Shown piece by piece: positions 33,713-41,964 of a stretch of DNA of 64,000 bases (positions within the stretch are counted from its first letter, which is position 1; the number at the start of each line of letters is the position of its first letter). Below the pieces are notes generated by a model that did not search any database, had not been told where the DNA came from, and saw nothing but the letters and a program-made list of their open reading frames with translations. The stretch is from Streptomyces sp. B3I8 (GTDB lineage: Bacteria > Actinomycetota > Actinomycetes > Streptomycetales > Streptomycetaceae). A program made the translations under genes and the position numbers. The stretch spans positions 1,277,501 to 1,341,500 of the forward strand of contig NZ_JAUSYN010000002.1 of assembly GCF_030816915.1 (NCBI RefSeq), given 5' to 3'.

Positions 33713-34771
33713 ATGCCCGCACGCCGCCGTCGCCATGCCGCCGTACTCGCCCTCGTCGGCGGCGCCCCCCTCGCTCTGACCGCCCTCGCCGCCACCCCGG
33801 CCGCCGCGCACGGCACGATGGGCGACCCGGTCAGCCGGGTGGCCCAGTGCTACGCCGAGGGCCCGGAGTCCCCGAAGTCCGCCGCCTGCAAGGCGGTCGT
33901 CGCCGCCGGGGGCACCCAGGCGCTCTACGACTGGAACGGCATCCGCATCGGCGACGCCGCCGGACAGCACCGGACCCTCATCCCCGACGGCAAGCTGTGC
34001 AGCGCCGACAACGAGGAGTTCAAGGGCCTGGACCTGGCCCGCACCGACTGGCCCGCCACCTCCGTGAAGAGCGGCGCGTACACCTTCAAGTACCGCGTCA
34101 CCGCGCCCCACAAGGGCACCTTCAAGGTCTACGTCACCAAGGCCGGTTACGACCCCGCCAAGCCCCTGGCCTGGGAGGACCTGGACCTCGACCACCCCGT
34201 GGCGACCTCCACCGACCCGTCCCCCGTCAACGGCTTCTACACCTTCTCCGGCACGCTTCCCCAGCGTTCCGGGAAGCAGTTGCTCTACGCGATCTGGCAG
34301 CGCTCGGACAGCCCGGAGGCGTTCTACTCCTGCTCCGACGTCGACTTCGGCGGAGGCAACCGCGGCGCCGGCAACGACAACAGCGACGGGAACGGCGGGT
34401 CGAAGGGATCGGCCCCCGCCCCGGCCGCCTCCGCGCCCACCGACCGGCAGATCGCGGCCGGTGCCCACAAGTCGATGATCGAACACCACGGCCACGGCGA
34501 CAACGACGCCCGCACCTCGGCGGAGCCCCGCCGCGCCGACGCCACGGCCGGCACGGGTACCGGCACCGCGGCGGGCGGCACCGCCGCCGAGGACACCGCG
34601 GCCAACCGGCCCGCGGCCGACGGCACCGCCGAGAACCTCGCCGAGACCGGCGCCGACGGACACACGGCGTACGTCGCGATCGGTGGCGCCGCCGCCCTCG
34701 CTCTCGGCGCGGCCGCCCTCTTCGCCTCGGTCCGCCGCCGCGCGACCCCCACGGGCCGCCACGGCCGCTGA
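33713..34771 (+). CDS. AA10 lytic polysaccharide monooxygenase with LAXTG wall-sorting signal
   Basis: 352 residues; ATG 33713 after GAGGAG. The signal peptide is cleaved at AAA-His33, so mature His33 and His133 (APHKGTF) form the copper histidine brace that oxidatively cleaves chitin or cellulose. The AA10 domain (~33-225) has the expected cysteines and ends in GKQLLYAIWQRSDSPEAFYSCSDVDF. A Gly/Ala/Thr-rich linker leads to LAETG (309-313), a hydrophobic helix and the basic tail RRRATPTGRHGR, a class E sortase substrate. So it should be covalently wall-attached. No class E sortase is in the window. Confidence 0.93.
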   Translation: MPARRRRHAAVLALVGGAPLALTALAATPAAAHGTMGDPVSRVAQCYAEGPESPKSAACKAVVAAGGTQALYDWNGIRIGDAAGQHRTLIPDGKLCSADNEEFKGLDLARTDWPATSVKSGAYTFKYRVTAPHKGTFKVYVTKAGYDPAKPLAWEDLDLDHPVATSTDPSPVNGFYTFSGTLPQRSGKQLLYAIWQRSDSPEAFYSCSDVDFGGGNRGAGNDNSDGNGGSKGSAPAPAASAPTDRQIAAGAHKSMIEHHGHGDNDARTSAEPRRADATAGTGTGTAAGGTAAEDTAANRPAADGTAENLAETGADGHTAYVAIGGAAALALGAAALFASVRRRATPTGRHGR

Positions 34772-34790
34772 ACGAGCGGCACGAAAGCAC

Positions 34791-34825
34791 GGGGTCCGCC
34801 CGGCGGCTCAGGCCGGGCGGACCCC
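34791..34825 (+). terminator. Terminator after the LPMO gene
   Basis: GGGGTCCGCCCGG (34791-34803) and CCGGGCGGACCCC (34813-34825) form a perfect 13-bp stem with a 9-nt loop, 20 bp after the stop codon. Confidence 0.75.
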
Positions 34826-34905
34826 GTACAGATCTCGGGCGCGGTTCCGGACGCGGTTCCGGGCCGGCCGGTCCCTTCGACCGGCCTCGTGACCACCGCC
34901 GTACG

Positions 34906-35352
34906 TCACCAGGTGGGTCGTACCGGCCCGCCGGGCGCCACCGTCAGCAGCGCGGTGCGCAGGGCGCGCGCGCCCTGCTCCCCCAGTAGTTCGGCCCAGG
35001 GCCGCACCGCCTCCGCCGCCGCCTCCTCCGCGGCCCGCGCACAGGCCCAGCCGCTTCCGGTCAGCACCACGAGCCGCGCCCGCGCGTCCTGCGGGTGCGG
35101 TCGTCGTTCGACGTAGCCCTTGCGCGCCAGTTCGTCGACGAGCTGGCTGGCGGCCTGCTTGGTGACTCCGAGGTGCGCGGCGAGGTCGGTGACCGTCGCC
35201 CCGTCCGGGGCGATCCGGCTGAACGCGAACCCGTGGGCGGGCCGCAGTCCTTCGAAGCCCCGGGCGAGCACACCCGCGTGGATGCGCTGGGTGAGATCAC
35301 CGGCGGCGGCGAGCAGGGCGGCGGACAGGGCCAGGGCCTCGGAGTTCTCCAC
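34906..35352 (-). CDS. MarR family transcriptional regulator
   Basis: 148 residues from the GTG at 35352. The winged helix-turn-helix (~50-115) includes TVTDLAAHLGVTKQAASQLVDELARKGYVERRPHPQDARARLVVLT, with the typical beta wing. MarR proteins repress a neighbouring gene until a ligand binds. The divergent partner is a cupin gene, and the 136-bp gap holds two perfect operators (35381-35397 and 35410-35436), so it almost certainly controls both genes. The ligand is unknown. Confidence 0.92.
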   Translation of the reverse strand: MENSEALALSAALLAAAGDLTQRIHAGVLARGFEGLRPAHGFAFSRIAPDGATVTDLAAHLGVTKQAASQLVDELARKGYVERRPHPQDARARLVVLTGSGWACARAAEEAAAEAVRPWAELLGEQGARALRTALLTVAPGGPVRPTW

Positions 35353-35380
35353 GGTGGCATTAGAACACCCTTGACGAATC

Positions 35381-35397
35381 GGTCAAGCTGCTTGACC
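35381..35397. promoter_or_regulatory. MarR operator 1
   Basis: GGTCAAGCTGCTTGACC is a perfect 8-1-8 inverted repeat, 29 bp from the marR start. An overlapping TTGAC-N6-GTCAA arm lies at 35371-35386. Confidence 0.75.
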
Positions 35398-35409
35398 ATA
35401 AGGGCAGGG

Positions 35410-35436
35410 CAGTTGGTCAAGCAGCTTGACCAACTG
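35410..35436. promoter_or_regulatory. MarR operator 2 (27-bp perfect palindrome)
   Basis: CAGTTGGTCAAGC is mirrored exactly around a central A at 35423. The core GGTCAAGCnGCTTGACC equals operator 1. The centres are 34 bp apart, about three helical turns, suggesting cooperative binding. It lies about 52 bp before the cupin start. Confidence 0.8.
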
Positions 35437-35488
35437 ATCGCCCTCCCCGCTCCCGCCCGCTCCCTCTGTTCACTCACCGGAGGTCCTC

Positions 35489-35863
35489 ATGCCCGTCGTC
35501 CGTCAGTCCGAGGCCGTGACCCACGAGATCCACGGCGCACGCTTCGTCTCCCACGCCGCACCGCGCACCGGCAGCAAGGAGCTGTGCGCCTGGCGGGGCG
35601 AGATCCCCGCCGGGACGAAGGCACCGACGCACACCGTCGACCGGGAGGAGATCTTCCATCTGCTCGACGGCGAACTGCTCATCACCCTGGACGGACGGAC
35701 CGAGCGGGTCGTCGCGGGCGACACCGTGATCGTCACCCCGGGTGCGGCCTTCGGCGTCGAGAACCCCACCGACCGCACGGCCGTCTCCTGGGTCACCACC
35801 ACCATCGGCCTGGAGGCCGAGCTCGCCGACGGCACCCGGCTCACCCCGCCCTGGGCCAACTGA
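35489..35863 (+). CDS. Cupin domain protein
   Basis: 124 residues, one beta-barrel cupin. Cupin motif 1 appears as THTVDREEIFHLLDGELLITLDG (~48-70) and motif 2 as GDTVIVTPGAAFGVENPTDR (~77-96). Metal-ligand histidines are only partly conserved (His49, His57), so it may be a binding protein or a small dioxygenase/isomerase. ATG 35489 with GGAGG upstream. It is controlled by the divergent MarR through two palindromes. Confidence 0.85.
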   Translation: MPVVRQSEAVTHEIHGARFVSHAAPRTGSKELCAWRGEIPAGTKAPTHTVDREEIFHLLDGELLITLDGRTERVVAGDTVIVTPGAAFGVENPTDRTAVSWVTTTIGLEAELADGTRLTPPWAN

Positions 35864-35872
35864 GCCGGGGCC

Positions 35873-36847
35873 TCACGCCGCCAGCGAGCCCGGTCCGATC
35901 GCTCCCGGGCCGAATTTCGCCCGGACCCGGTCCGCGACCTCCTCGACGCGGCGGACCTTCTCGTCCACCGGGTCGAAGGTCAGCTGGTGCGCGGCGCGCT
36001 CGGCGGGCGTCAGCCCCTCCGCGCGCAGCGCGAGCCCCCGCACCCGGGCGCGTTGCAGGCCGAGCGCCTCGTACAGGCGGTACGCGGTCCGGGTGAGCGC
36101 CGCCGAATGCGCGGTCGGCTCCGTCAGGGCCCGGCTGCGGACGGTCGCGGAGCGGTCGGCGTAGCGGACGGTGAGGGTCAGCGTCCTGCACACCTGTTCG
36201 TCGGCGCGCAGCCGGACGCCCAGTTCCTCGGCGGCCGAGAGCAGGGCGCGGCGGTGCCGGCCGGGGTCGATCTCGTCCAGGTCGAAGGGGCGTTCGGTGG
36301 CGAGGGAGCGCGAGACCGCGTCGGGGACGACCCGGCCGCGGTCGAGGCCGTTCGCCCGCTCGTACAGCTCCCGCCCGGCCTTCGCGCCGACGAGCCGCTG
36401 CAGCGTGGCCGGCGGCGCGGCGGCGACCCTGCCCACGGTGTCGAGCCCGTACTCGCACAGTGTGCGGGCGGTGGCGCCGCCGACACCGGGCAGCGCCCGC
36501 ACCGGCCGTCCGGCCAGGAACTCCGTCACCGCGCGGGCCGTGTCCGGTACGGCGACGACGGCGCCCGGTGTCGCCTCCCGCAGCGCCATGCGGGCCAGCA
36601 TCGGCCCGGGCCCGGCGCCGATCGCGCAGTCGACGCCGTGATGCGCGAGCGACCGTACCCGGATCAGCCTGGCCAGCTCGACGGCGTCCCGCCCGAAGTA
36701 GCGTTCGGCGCCGCGCAGATCGGCGAGCGCCGTGTCCGGCGGCAGCGCCTCGACGACAGGGGTGAACTCCTCCAGCAGCCCGAGCAGCCCCGGCAGGGCC
36801 GCCGCGTCCGCCGGCGGCAGATGGAAACGTACGCAGAGGATGGTCAT
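35873..36847 (-). CDS. ImuB-like, catalytically defective Y-family polymerase protein
   Basis: 324 residues. It retains the Y-family palm, helix-hairpin-helix (VRALPGVGGATARTLCEYGLDTVGRVA, ~138-165) and little finger, but the N-terminus ILCVRFHLPPADAAALPG lacks the D-x-D catalytic motif. The usual S-x-D-E motif is replaced near LPPDTALADLRGAERYFG. This is the ImuB pattern: a non-polymerising adaptor that links the DnaE2 polymerase to the beta clamp. Its ATG overlaps the dnaE2 stop (ATGA), so the genes are coupled in one operon. ImuA is not seen in the window. Confidence 0.85.
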   Translation of the reverse strand: MTILCVRFHLPPADAAALPGLLGLLEEFTPVVEALPPDTALADLRGAERYFGRDAVELARLIRVRSLAHHGVDCAIGAGPGPMLARMALREATPGAVVAVPDTARAVTEFLAGRPVRALPGVGGATARTLCEYGLDTVGRVAAAPPATLQRLVGAKAGRELYERANGLDRGRVVPDAVSRSLATERPFDLDEIDPGRHRRALLSAAEELGVRLRADEQVCRTLTLTVRYADRSATVRSRALTEPTAHSAALTRTAYRLYEALGLQRARVRGLALRAEGLTPAERAAHQLTFDPVDEKVRRVEEVADRVRAKFGPGAIGPGSLAA

Positions 36848-39800
36848 CCCGCACTCCCCGGACTCTGGTGCCACAGTTTCCTTCCGCCCGGCGGCCCCTC
36901 GCCCGCGGGGCGCAGATCGGCCCAGGGGTGCATCTCGTACCCCGTGGACATCCGGATGCGCCGCCCCCGGCCGTCGTCCCCGCCCTGCTCCTCTCCCGCC
37001 TCCTCCTGCCCCTCCTGGCCTTCCTGTCCCTCCTGTCCCTTCGCCCGCCTCCGGCGTTCCATCGCGTCCTGCGCGGCGGAGCCGGTCGGGCGCGGCAGTC
37101 CGTCGGCCCCGGCGACCGCCTCGGTCCGGACCCGGCCGCCGGTACCGGACCCACCGGTGCCCCCGCCGCCGGTCCCCGTCACCGTCCCCGTCGCCGCCAG
37201 CCGGGCCGCCACTCCCTCGAGCCCCTCCCGCCGGCGTATCTCCAGCAGTTCCGCGAGGTTCCAGGCCGCCGCGCCCACCACGCTCAGGCTGCGCGGACCG
37301 CGCCGCTGGACCACGCCGCGCACCAGCAGCAGCCAGGAGTGGAAGACGGTGTGGGCGCAGGTGTCGTGGGAGTCGTCGAAGAAGGCCAGGTCGACCAGTC
37401 CGGTGCCGTCGTCGAGGGTGGTGAAGACGACCCGGCGGCCGGAGCGGATGGGCGGGGTCTGGGTGGCCGCCTTGGCACCCGCGACCAGCACCGTCTCACC
37501 GTGCCGGGCCTCGCGCAGCCGTCGCGCGGACAGCACGCGCAGCTCGTCGAGGAAGGCGCGGTGATCGTCCATCAGGTGGCGCGAGGCGTCCATGGAGAGC
37601 ACGCCCAGTTCGGCGCTGAGCCGTTCCTCGTCCGACAGGTCGGGCAGCCCGGCGGAGGCGGTGCGCCGGCCCCCGGCCAGCGGGAGCTGCCCGCCGCCCC
37701 CGCTCCGGGCGCCCCGGTGCAGTTCGGTCAGGTGCAGTTGGAGGTCGCGCCGGTTGGCGCCGAACGCGTCCAGCGCGCCGACCTGCGCGAGCCGTCCGGC
37801 GACCGGTCTGCTGGGCCGGGCGCGTTCCCAGAAGTCGAGCAGGGAGGCGTACGGCTGCCCGACGGCGATCCGTTCGGCCTCGGCCTCGCTGATGCCGTGC
37901 ACGTCCGAGAGGGCGAGCCGCAGCCCCCAGGCGCCCGCACGCCCCTCACCTTCGGACACCAGTTCGATACGGTGGGCGACTCCGGACCGGTTCACGTCCA
38001 GCGGCAGCACCGGCACCCCCCGCCGCCGCGCGTCCGCGAGCAGCAGCCGCTTGGGGTACATCCCGGGGTCGTGGGTGAGCAGCCCGGCGTAGAAGGCGGC
38101 GGGGTGGTGGGTCTTCAGCCATGCCGACTGGTACGTGGGCACGGCGAAGGCCACCGCGTGCGCCTTGCAGAAGCCGTAACTGCCGAACGCCTCGACGATC
38201 TCCCAGGTGCGCGCGATCGTCTCCGCGTCGTACCCGCGCGCGGCCGCCTGCTGCGCGAACCAGAACCGGATGCGGCCCTGCGCGTCGGGGTCGGACAGCC
38301 CGCGCCGCACCCGGTCGGCCTCGTCGAGCCCGCAGCCGGTCAGGATGTGCACGAGGTGGATGATCTGCTCGTGGAAGACGACGACGCCGTACGTCTCCTT
38401 CAGCGGTTCCTCCAGGTCGGGGTGCGGGTAGCGGACCGGGGCCCGCCCGTGCCGGGCCTCGATGAACGGCCGCACCATGTCGGCGGCGACCGGGCCGGGC
38501 CGGAAGAGCGAGATGTCGACCACCAGGTCGTGGAACGTGGCCGGCTGGAGCCTGCCGACCAGGTCCCGCTGGCCGGGCGACTCGATCTGGAAGCAGCCGA
38601 GCGTCTCGGCGGACCGGATCAGCCGGTACGTCGCCGGATCGCCCGGCGGCACCGCGTCCAGGTCGATCCGTTCGCCGCTGGTGCGTTCGATCTCGGTGAC
38701 CGCGTGCGCCATCGCCGACTGCATCCGCACCCCGAGCACGTCCAGCTTGAGCAGCCCGAGCTCCTCCACGTCGTCCTTGTCGAACTGGGACATCGGCAGC
38801 CCCTCGCCGCTGGTCGGCACGACCGGCGTACGGCCGCGCAGGGAAGCGTCGGAGAGCAGCACCCCGCACGGGTGCATGGCGACCCCGCGCGGCAGCGCGT
38901 CGAGGGCCTCGACCAGCTCCCAGAGCCTGCCGTACCGCTCCCGCTCGCCCGCGAGCGCACGCAGTTCGGGCAGTTCGTCGAGGGCCGCGCGGGCGTCGCG
39001 GGCACGGATGTGCGGGAAGGACTTGGCGATCCGGTCGATCTCGGCGGGGTCCATGGACAGCGCCGCGCCCACGTCGCGGACGGCGTGCCGGACCCGGTAC
39101 GTCTCCGGCATCGAGACGGTGGCGACCCGCTCGGTGCCGAACCGGCCGATGATCGCGCGGTAGACCTCGATGCGGCGCGCGGACTCCACGTCGATGTCGA
39201 TGTCGGGCAGCACCGGGCGCCGCTTGGACAGGAAGCGCTCCATCAGCAGCCCGTGCTCGACCGGGTCGGCGTGCGCGATGCCGAGGAGGTGGTTGACCAG
39301 GGAGCCGGCGCCGGAGCCGCGCGCGGCGACCCGGATGCCCATGCCGCGCACGTCGTCCACGACCTGGGCGACGGTGAGGAAGTACGAGGCGAAGTCGTGG
39401 TGGGCGATGATGTCCAGTTCCTGGTGCATCCGCTCCCAGTACGCGCGCCGCCCGTCGAGGCCGAGCCGGACCATGCCGGCCGCCGCCCGGGAGGCGAGGG
39501 TGCGCTGGGCGGTGCGGCGGGCGGCGCCGACGAGGTGGGGCTCGGGGAAGTGGACGGTGCCGATGCCGAGGTCGTCCTCGGGGTCGACCACGCACTCGGC
39601 GGCCGTGGCCCGGGTCTGCTCCAGCAGGTGGCGGGCTGTCCCGGGGCGGAAGCCGGCCGCCTCCACGATCCGCTCGGCGGCGTGGGCCATGGCGCCGGTG
39701 TCCTTCAGCCAGGCCTCACCGGAGTCCAGCTCCTTGGTGGGGTCGACGGGGACCAGCCGGCGGGCGGCGTCCAGGACGTCGGCGACCGGGCCGAGGCCGG

Positions 39801-40476
39801 GGTCGGCGTAGCGCACGGCGTTGCTGAGCACGGGCCGTACGCCCTGCTCGGCGGCGAAGCCGACGGTACGGGCGGCCAGCCGCAGGGAGCCGGGCCCGGT
39901 GCCGGTGCGGCCGTGCCAGACGGCCTCCAGGCGCAGGGCGGCGCCGTACGCCTCGCGCCAGGGTGCGAGCAGCCGTGCGGCGCGGTCGGGGCGGCCGGTG
40001 GCGAGGGCGCGGCCGACGTCGGAGTCGGGGCCGAGCAGCACGGTGAGGCCGTCGCCGTGGTTGGCGTCCCAGGGCAGCAGTGGAGGGCCGTCGCCGGGGG
40101 TGCGGCCGGCGTGCGCCGCTGAAACGATTCTGCACAGATCGGCCCAGCCGGTGGCTCCGTCCCGGGCGAGGAAGGTGACACGGGGGGCCGACTCGTCGAC
40201 GAAGGCGCCGCCGCGCACGGGGGTGCGGCGGCGGTCCCCACCCGGGCGGTCGGGGCGGTACGGGGCGACCGCCAGGTCCACGCCGTACAGCGGGCGGACC
40301 CCGGCCTTCGCGCACGCACGGGTGAACCGGACGGCACCGGCGAGGGTGTCCCGGTCGGTGAGCGCGAGGGCGTCCATCCCCCGCTCCCCGGCGCGCCCGG
40401 CCAGCCGCTCGGGGTGCGAGGCGCCGTAGCGCAGGGAGAACCCGGAGGCGGTGCGCAGATGCGTGAACGCCGACAC
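36844..40476 (-). CDS. dnaE2: Error-prone DNA polymerase III alpha subunit (DnaE2/ImuC)
   Basis: 1210 residues, the usual DnaE2 length. An N-terminal PHP domain (~1-270, starting FTHLRTASGFSLRYGASHPERL) is followed by the C-family polymerase palm with catalytic PDIDIDVESARR (~422), thumb/fingers (AHAVAFAVPTYQSAWLKTHHPAAFYAGLL) and a C-terminal OB fold (RVVFTTLDDGTGLVDLAFF). It performs translesion and mutagenic synthesis after DNA damage. The GTG start has GGGAGGTG upstream. SOS-box-like sites stand at 40522-40537 and 40559-40574. The imuB-like gene overlaps at the 3' end. Confidence 0.95.
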   Translation of the reverse strand: MSAFTHLRTASGFSLRYGASHPERLAGRAGERGMDALALTDRDTLAGAVRFTRACAKAGVRPLYGVDLAVAPYRPDRPGGDRRRTPVRGGAFVDESAPRVTFLARDGATGWADLCRIVSAAHAGRTPGDGPPLLPWDANHGDGLTVLLGPDSDVGRALATGRPDRAARLLAPWREAYGAALRLEAVWHGRTGTGPGSLRLAARTVGFAAEQGVRPVLSNAVRYADPGLGPVADVLDAARRLVPVDPTKELDSGEAWLKDTGAMAHAAERIVEAAGFRPGTARHLLEQTRATAAECVVDPEDDLGIGTVHFPEPHLVGAARRTAQRTLASRAAAGMVRLGLDGRRAYWERMHQELDIIAHHDFASYFLTVAQVVDDVRGMGIRVAARGSGAGSLVNHLLGIAHADPVEHGLLMERFLSKRRPVLPDIDIDVESARRIEVYRAIIGRFGTERVATVSMPETYRVRHAVRDVGAALSMDPAEIDRIAKSFPHIRARDARAALDELPELRALAGERERYGRLWELVEALDALPRGVAMHPCGVLLSDASLRGRTPVVPTSGEGLPMSQFDKDDVEELGLLKLDVLGVRMQSAMAHAVTEIERTSGERIDLDAVPPGDPATYRLIRSAETLGCFQIESPGQRDLVGRLQPATFHDLVVDISLFRPGPVAADMVRPFIEARHGRAPVRYPHPDLEEPLKETYGVVVFHEQIIHLVHILTGCGLDEADRVRRGLSDPDAQGRIRFWFAQQAAARGYDAETIARTWEIVEAFGSYGFCKAHAVAFAVPTYQSAWLKTHHPAAFYAGLLTHDPGMYPKRLLLADARRRGVPVLPLDVNRSGVAHRIELVSEGEGRAGAWGLRLALSDVHGISEAEAERIAVGQPYASLLDFWERARPSRPVAGRLAQVGALDAFGANRRDLQLHLTELHRGARSGGGGQLPLAGGRRTASAGLPDLSDEERLSAELGVLSMDASRHLMDDHRAFLDELRVLSARRLREARHGETVLVAGAKAATQTPPIRSGRRVVFTTLDDGTGLVDLAFFDDSHDTCAHTVFHSWLLLVRGVVQRRGPRSLSVVGAAAWNLAELLEIRRREGLEGVAARLAATGTVTGTGGGGTGGSGTGGRVRTEAVAGADGLPRPTGSAAQDAMERRRRAKGQEGQEGQEGQEEAGEEQGGDDGRGRRIRMSTGYEMHPWADLRPAGEGPPGGRKLWHQSPGSAG

Positions 40477-40521
40477 GGCACCACACCTCCCACACGCGTC
40501 CCGGAGCGCCCCGCGCTCCGC

Positions 40522-40574
40522 TCGAACATCAGTTCCCTATCCCACCTTACCCTCACCTTCGAACGACTGTACGA
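40522..40574 (-). promoter_or_regulatory. Two LexA (SOS) box-like sites upstream of dnaE2
   Basis: TCGAACGACTGTACGA (40559-40574) matches the actinobacterial SOS consensus TCGAAC-N4-GTTCGA in 11 of 12 positions. TCGAACATCAGTTCCC (40522-40537) matches 10 of 12. They lie 46-98 bp before the start, the right place for LexA repression. Confidence 0.6.
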
Positions 40575-40689
40575 AAACCGCGGCCGAGGGCTCACCTGCG
40601 GGAAAGCGGGTCGCGGGGGTGCCTTAGGCATACGTTCGAGCGCGGCTGCGGCACCCCGCGAGGGGCGGCCGGGAGCCGCGCTCCGGAGG

Positions 40690-41452
40690 ACCGCATACCC
40701 GTCGACGGGGAAGGGGACCGGCCCCTGGCCGCCTCCGTCATGGCGGCACCGGACGATGACGTACAGGAAGGGCGGGTGGTGCTCGGGGGCCGGCACGGAC
40801 AGCAGGGCGTCCTGGCCGCACTGCTCGTAGTCGACGAGCTCGTCGACGCGGCCGGCGGGGACGGCTTCGCGGATCCGCTCGCCGAAGCGGACGCCCCGGG
40901 CGGACACCTCGTCGTGGGTCAGGCCCCGGGCGGAGGTGTGCGGGTTGTGCACCACGTTGCCGGAGCCGAGGACCAGCACACCCGCCTCGCGCAGCGGGCG
41001 TAGTCGTCCGGCCGGTTCGCAGTGTCCGCGCGGGGTGAGGTTCTCGTCCAGGGAGAGCCGGACGACGGGGGTATCGGCCTCGGGGTACATGGGGACCGGG
41101 AGCGGCCAGGTGCCGCGGTCCCGACCCCACCGCCGGCCGGCGGCCACCGGTTGCGGGCCGAGCAGCTCGGTCACCCGGCGGCACAGCTCCGCCGAGCCCG
41201 GCGCGGGGTGTCGCACCTGGTGCGGGGCGGGTGGGAAGCCGCCGAAGTCGCGGATGGTGCGGGGCTGTTCGGCCGCGGTGACGCGGACGCCGGGCACGTA
41301 CCAGTGGGCGGAGACGGACAGGATCGCGCGCGGACGGGGCACGGACCGGACAGCTCCTCCCGGCCCGAGGTCCGCTCGTTGGGCTCCGGTGCGTTCATAG
41401 CGCCGCCGTGCCCGGCGGAGACGGCGGGCACGGCGGCGGGCTCGGTGGTCAC
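40690..41452 (-). pseudogene. Decayed class III extradiol (DODA/YgiD-type) ring-cleavage dioxygenase gene
   Basis: The N-terminus (ATG 41452, AGHGGAMNAPEPNERTSGREEL) corresponds to the YgiD start HGSPMNAIEPNEW, with Ser-Pro and two tryptophans replaced. After about base 41350 the frame shifts by one, and the core continues in another frame: RPRAILSVSAHWYVPG, IRDFGGFPPAPHQVRHPAPG, VLVLGSGNVVHNPH, PEHHPPFLYVIV, VPFPVDGY. The usual C-terminal GSISM segment is missing and no nearby stop closes the frame. One frameshift, lost motif residues and an abnormal end argue for real decay. These enzymes open catecholic rings such as DOPA. Confidence 0.7.
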
Positions 41453-41573
41453 CGGTACTCCTCAGCAGTCGGATCGCGGAGGAGGAAGTCCGGTCGCGGA
41501 CGGCGGCCGCGGGATCTCGCTGGAGGCGGTGGACGCAAGAGGGCACCGGCGCCGGGGACTTCGAGTGCCAAGC

Positions 41574-41613
41574 GGCGAGCGGCCGGACCGCGGGCGCGAT
41601 CCGGCCGCTCGCC
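41574..41613 (-). terminator. Terminator after the MoaF-like gene
   Basis: GGCGAGCGGCCGGA (41574-41587) pairs perfectly with TCCGGCCGCTCGCC (41600-41613): a 14-bp stem with a 12-nt loop, 12 bp downstream of the stop at 41625. Confidence 0.75.
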
Positions 41614-41624
41614 GTCGCTCTTCC

Positions 41625-41948
41625 TCAGAGCTCCTCAAGGGTGCCGGTGTCCAGTTCGCCCACCCGGCCGTCGGGAGTCCCGTAGGTCCGGAAGGCGTGG
41701 ACCGTGTCGCTGTCCGCGTTCACGGCGTGGGTGACGCCCATCCCGGACTTCTCCGTCCAGCCGGCCGGGAACACTCCGGTGGCGGCCTCCGCGGCGTGCG
41801 GGCCCACGTCCTCGGCCGTGCCCGTTCCGGGGCCGGCGACGGTCTCGTGGCGCAGTTCGGTGCCGTCGGGTCCGTAGGTGTTGTGGAACACCGTGCCGTT
41901 GTCGACTGTGAACCGGAAGGCCTTCCCGGCGCAGGCCGGAGCGCTCAC
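41625..41948 (-). CDS. MoaF-like small beta-barrel protein
   Basis: 107 residues from the GTG at 41948 with GGAGG 6 nt before it. The sequence GKAFRFTVDNGTVFHNTYGPDGTELRHE followed by FPAGWTEKSGMGVTHAVNADSDTVHAF resembles the MoaF/lipocalin-like calycin fold. No catalytic residues can be assigned. It is 16 bp downstream of the SnoaL-like gene and shares its transcript; a terminator follows. Confidence 0.65.
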   Translation of the reverse strand: MSAPACAGKAFRFTVDNGTVFHNTYGPDGTELRHETVAGPGTGTAEDVGPHAAEAATGVFPAGWTEKSGMGVTHAVNADSDTVHAFRTYGTPDGRVGELDTGTLEEL

Positions 41949-41964
41949 GATGTCCTCCGGCCGG

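Noticed and set aside
36868..40122. 1084-codon open frame on the plus strand opposite dnaE2
   Set aside because: High-GC shadow of dnaE2: composition is Arg/Gly/Val-rich, has no domain, and the minus strand encodes a full DnaE2.
40640..41570. A single intact gene extending through the dioxygenase region into dnaE2 on the minus strand
   Set aside because: The 613-codon open frame changes character at about 40650 and runs out of frame through dnaE2; only its middle matches a DODA enzyme.
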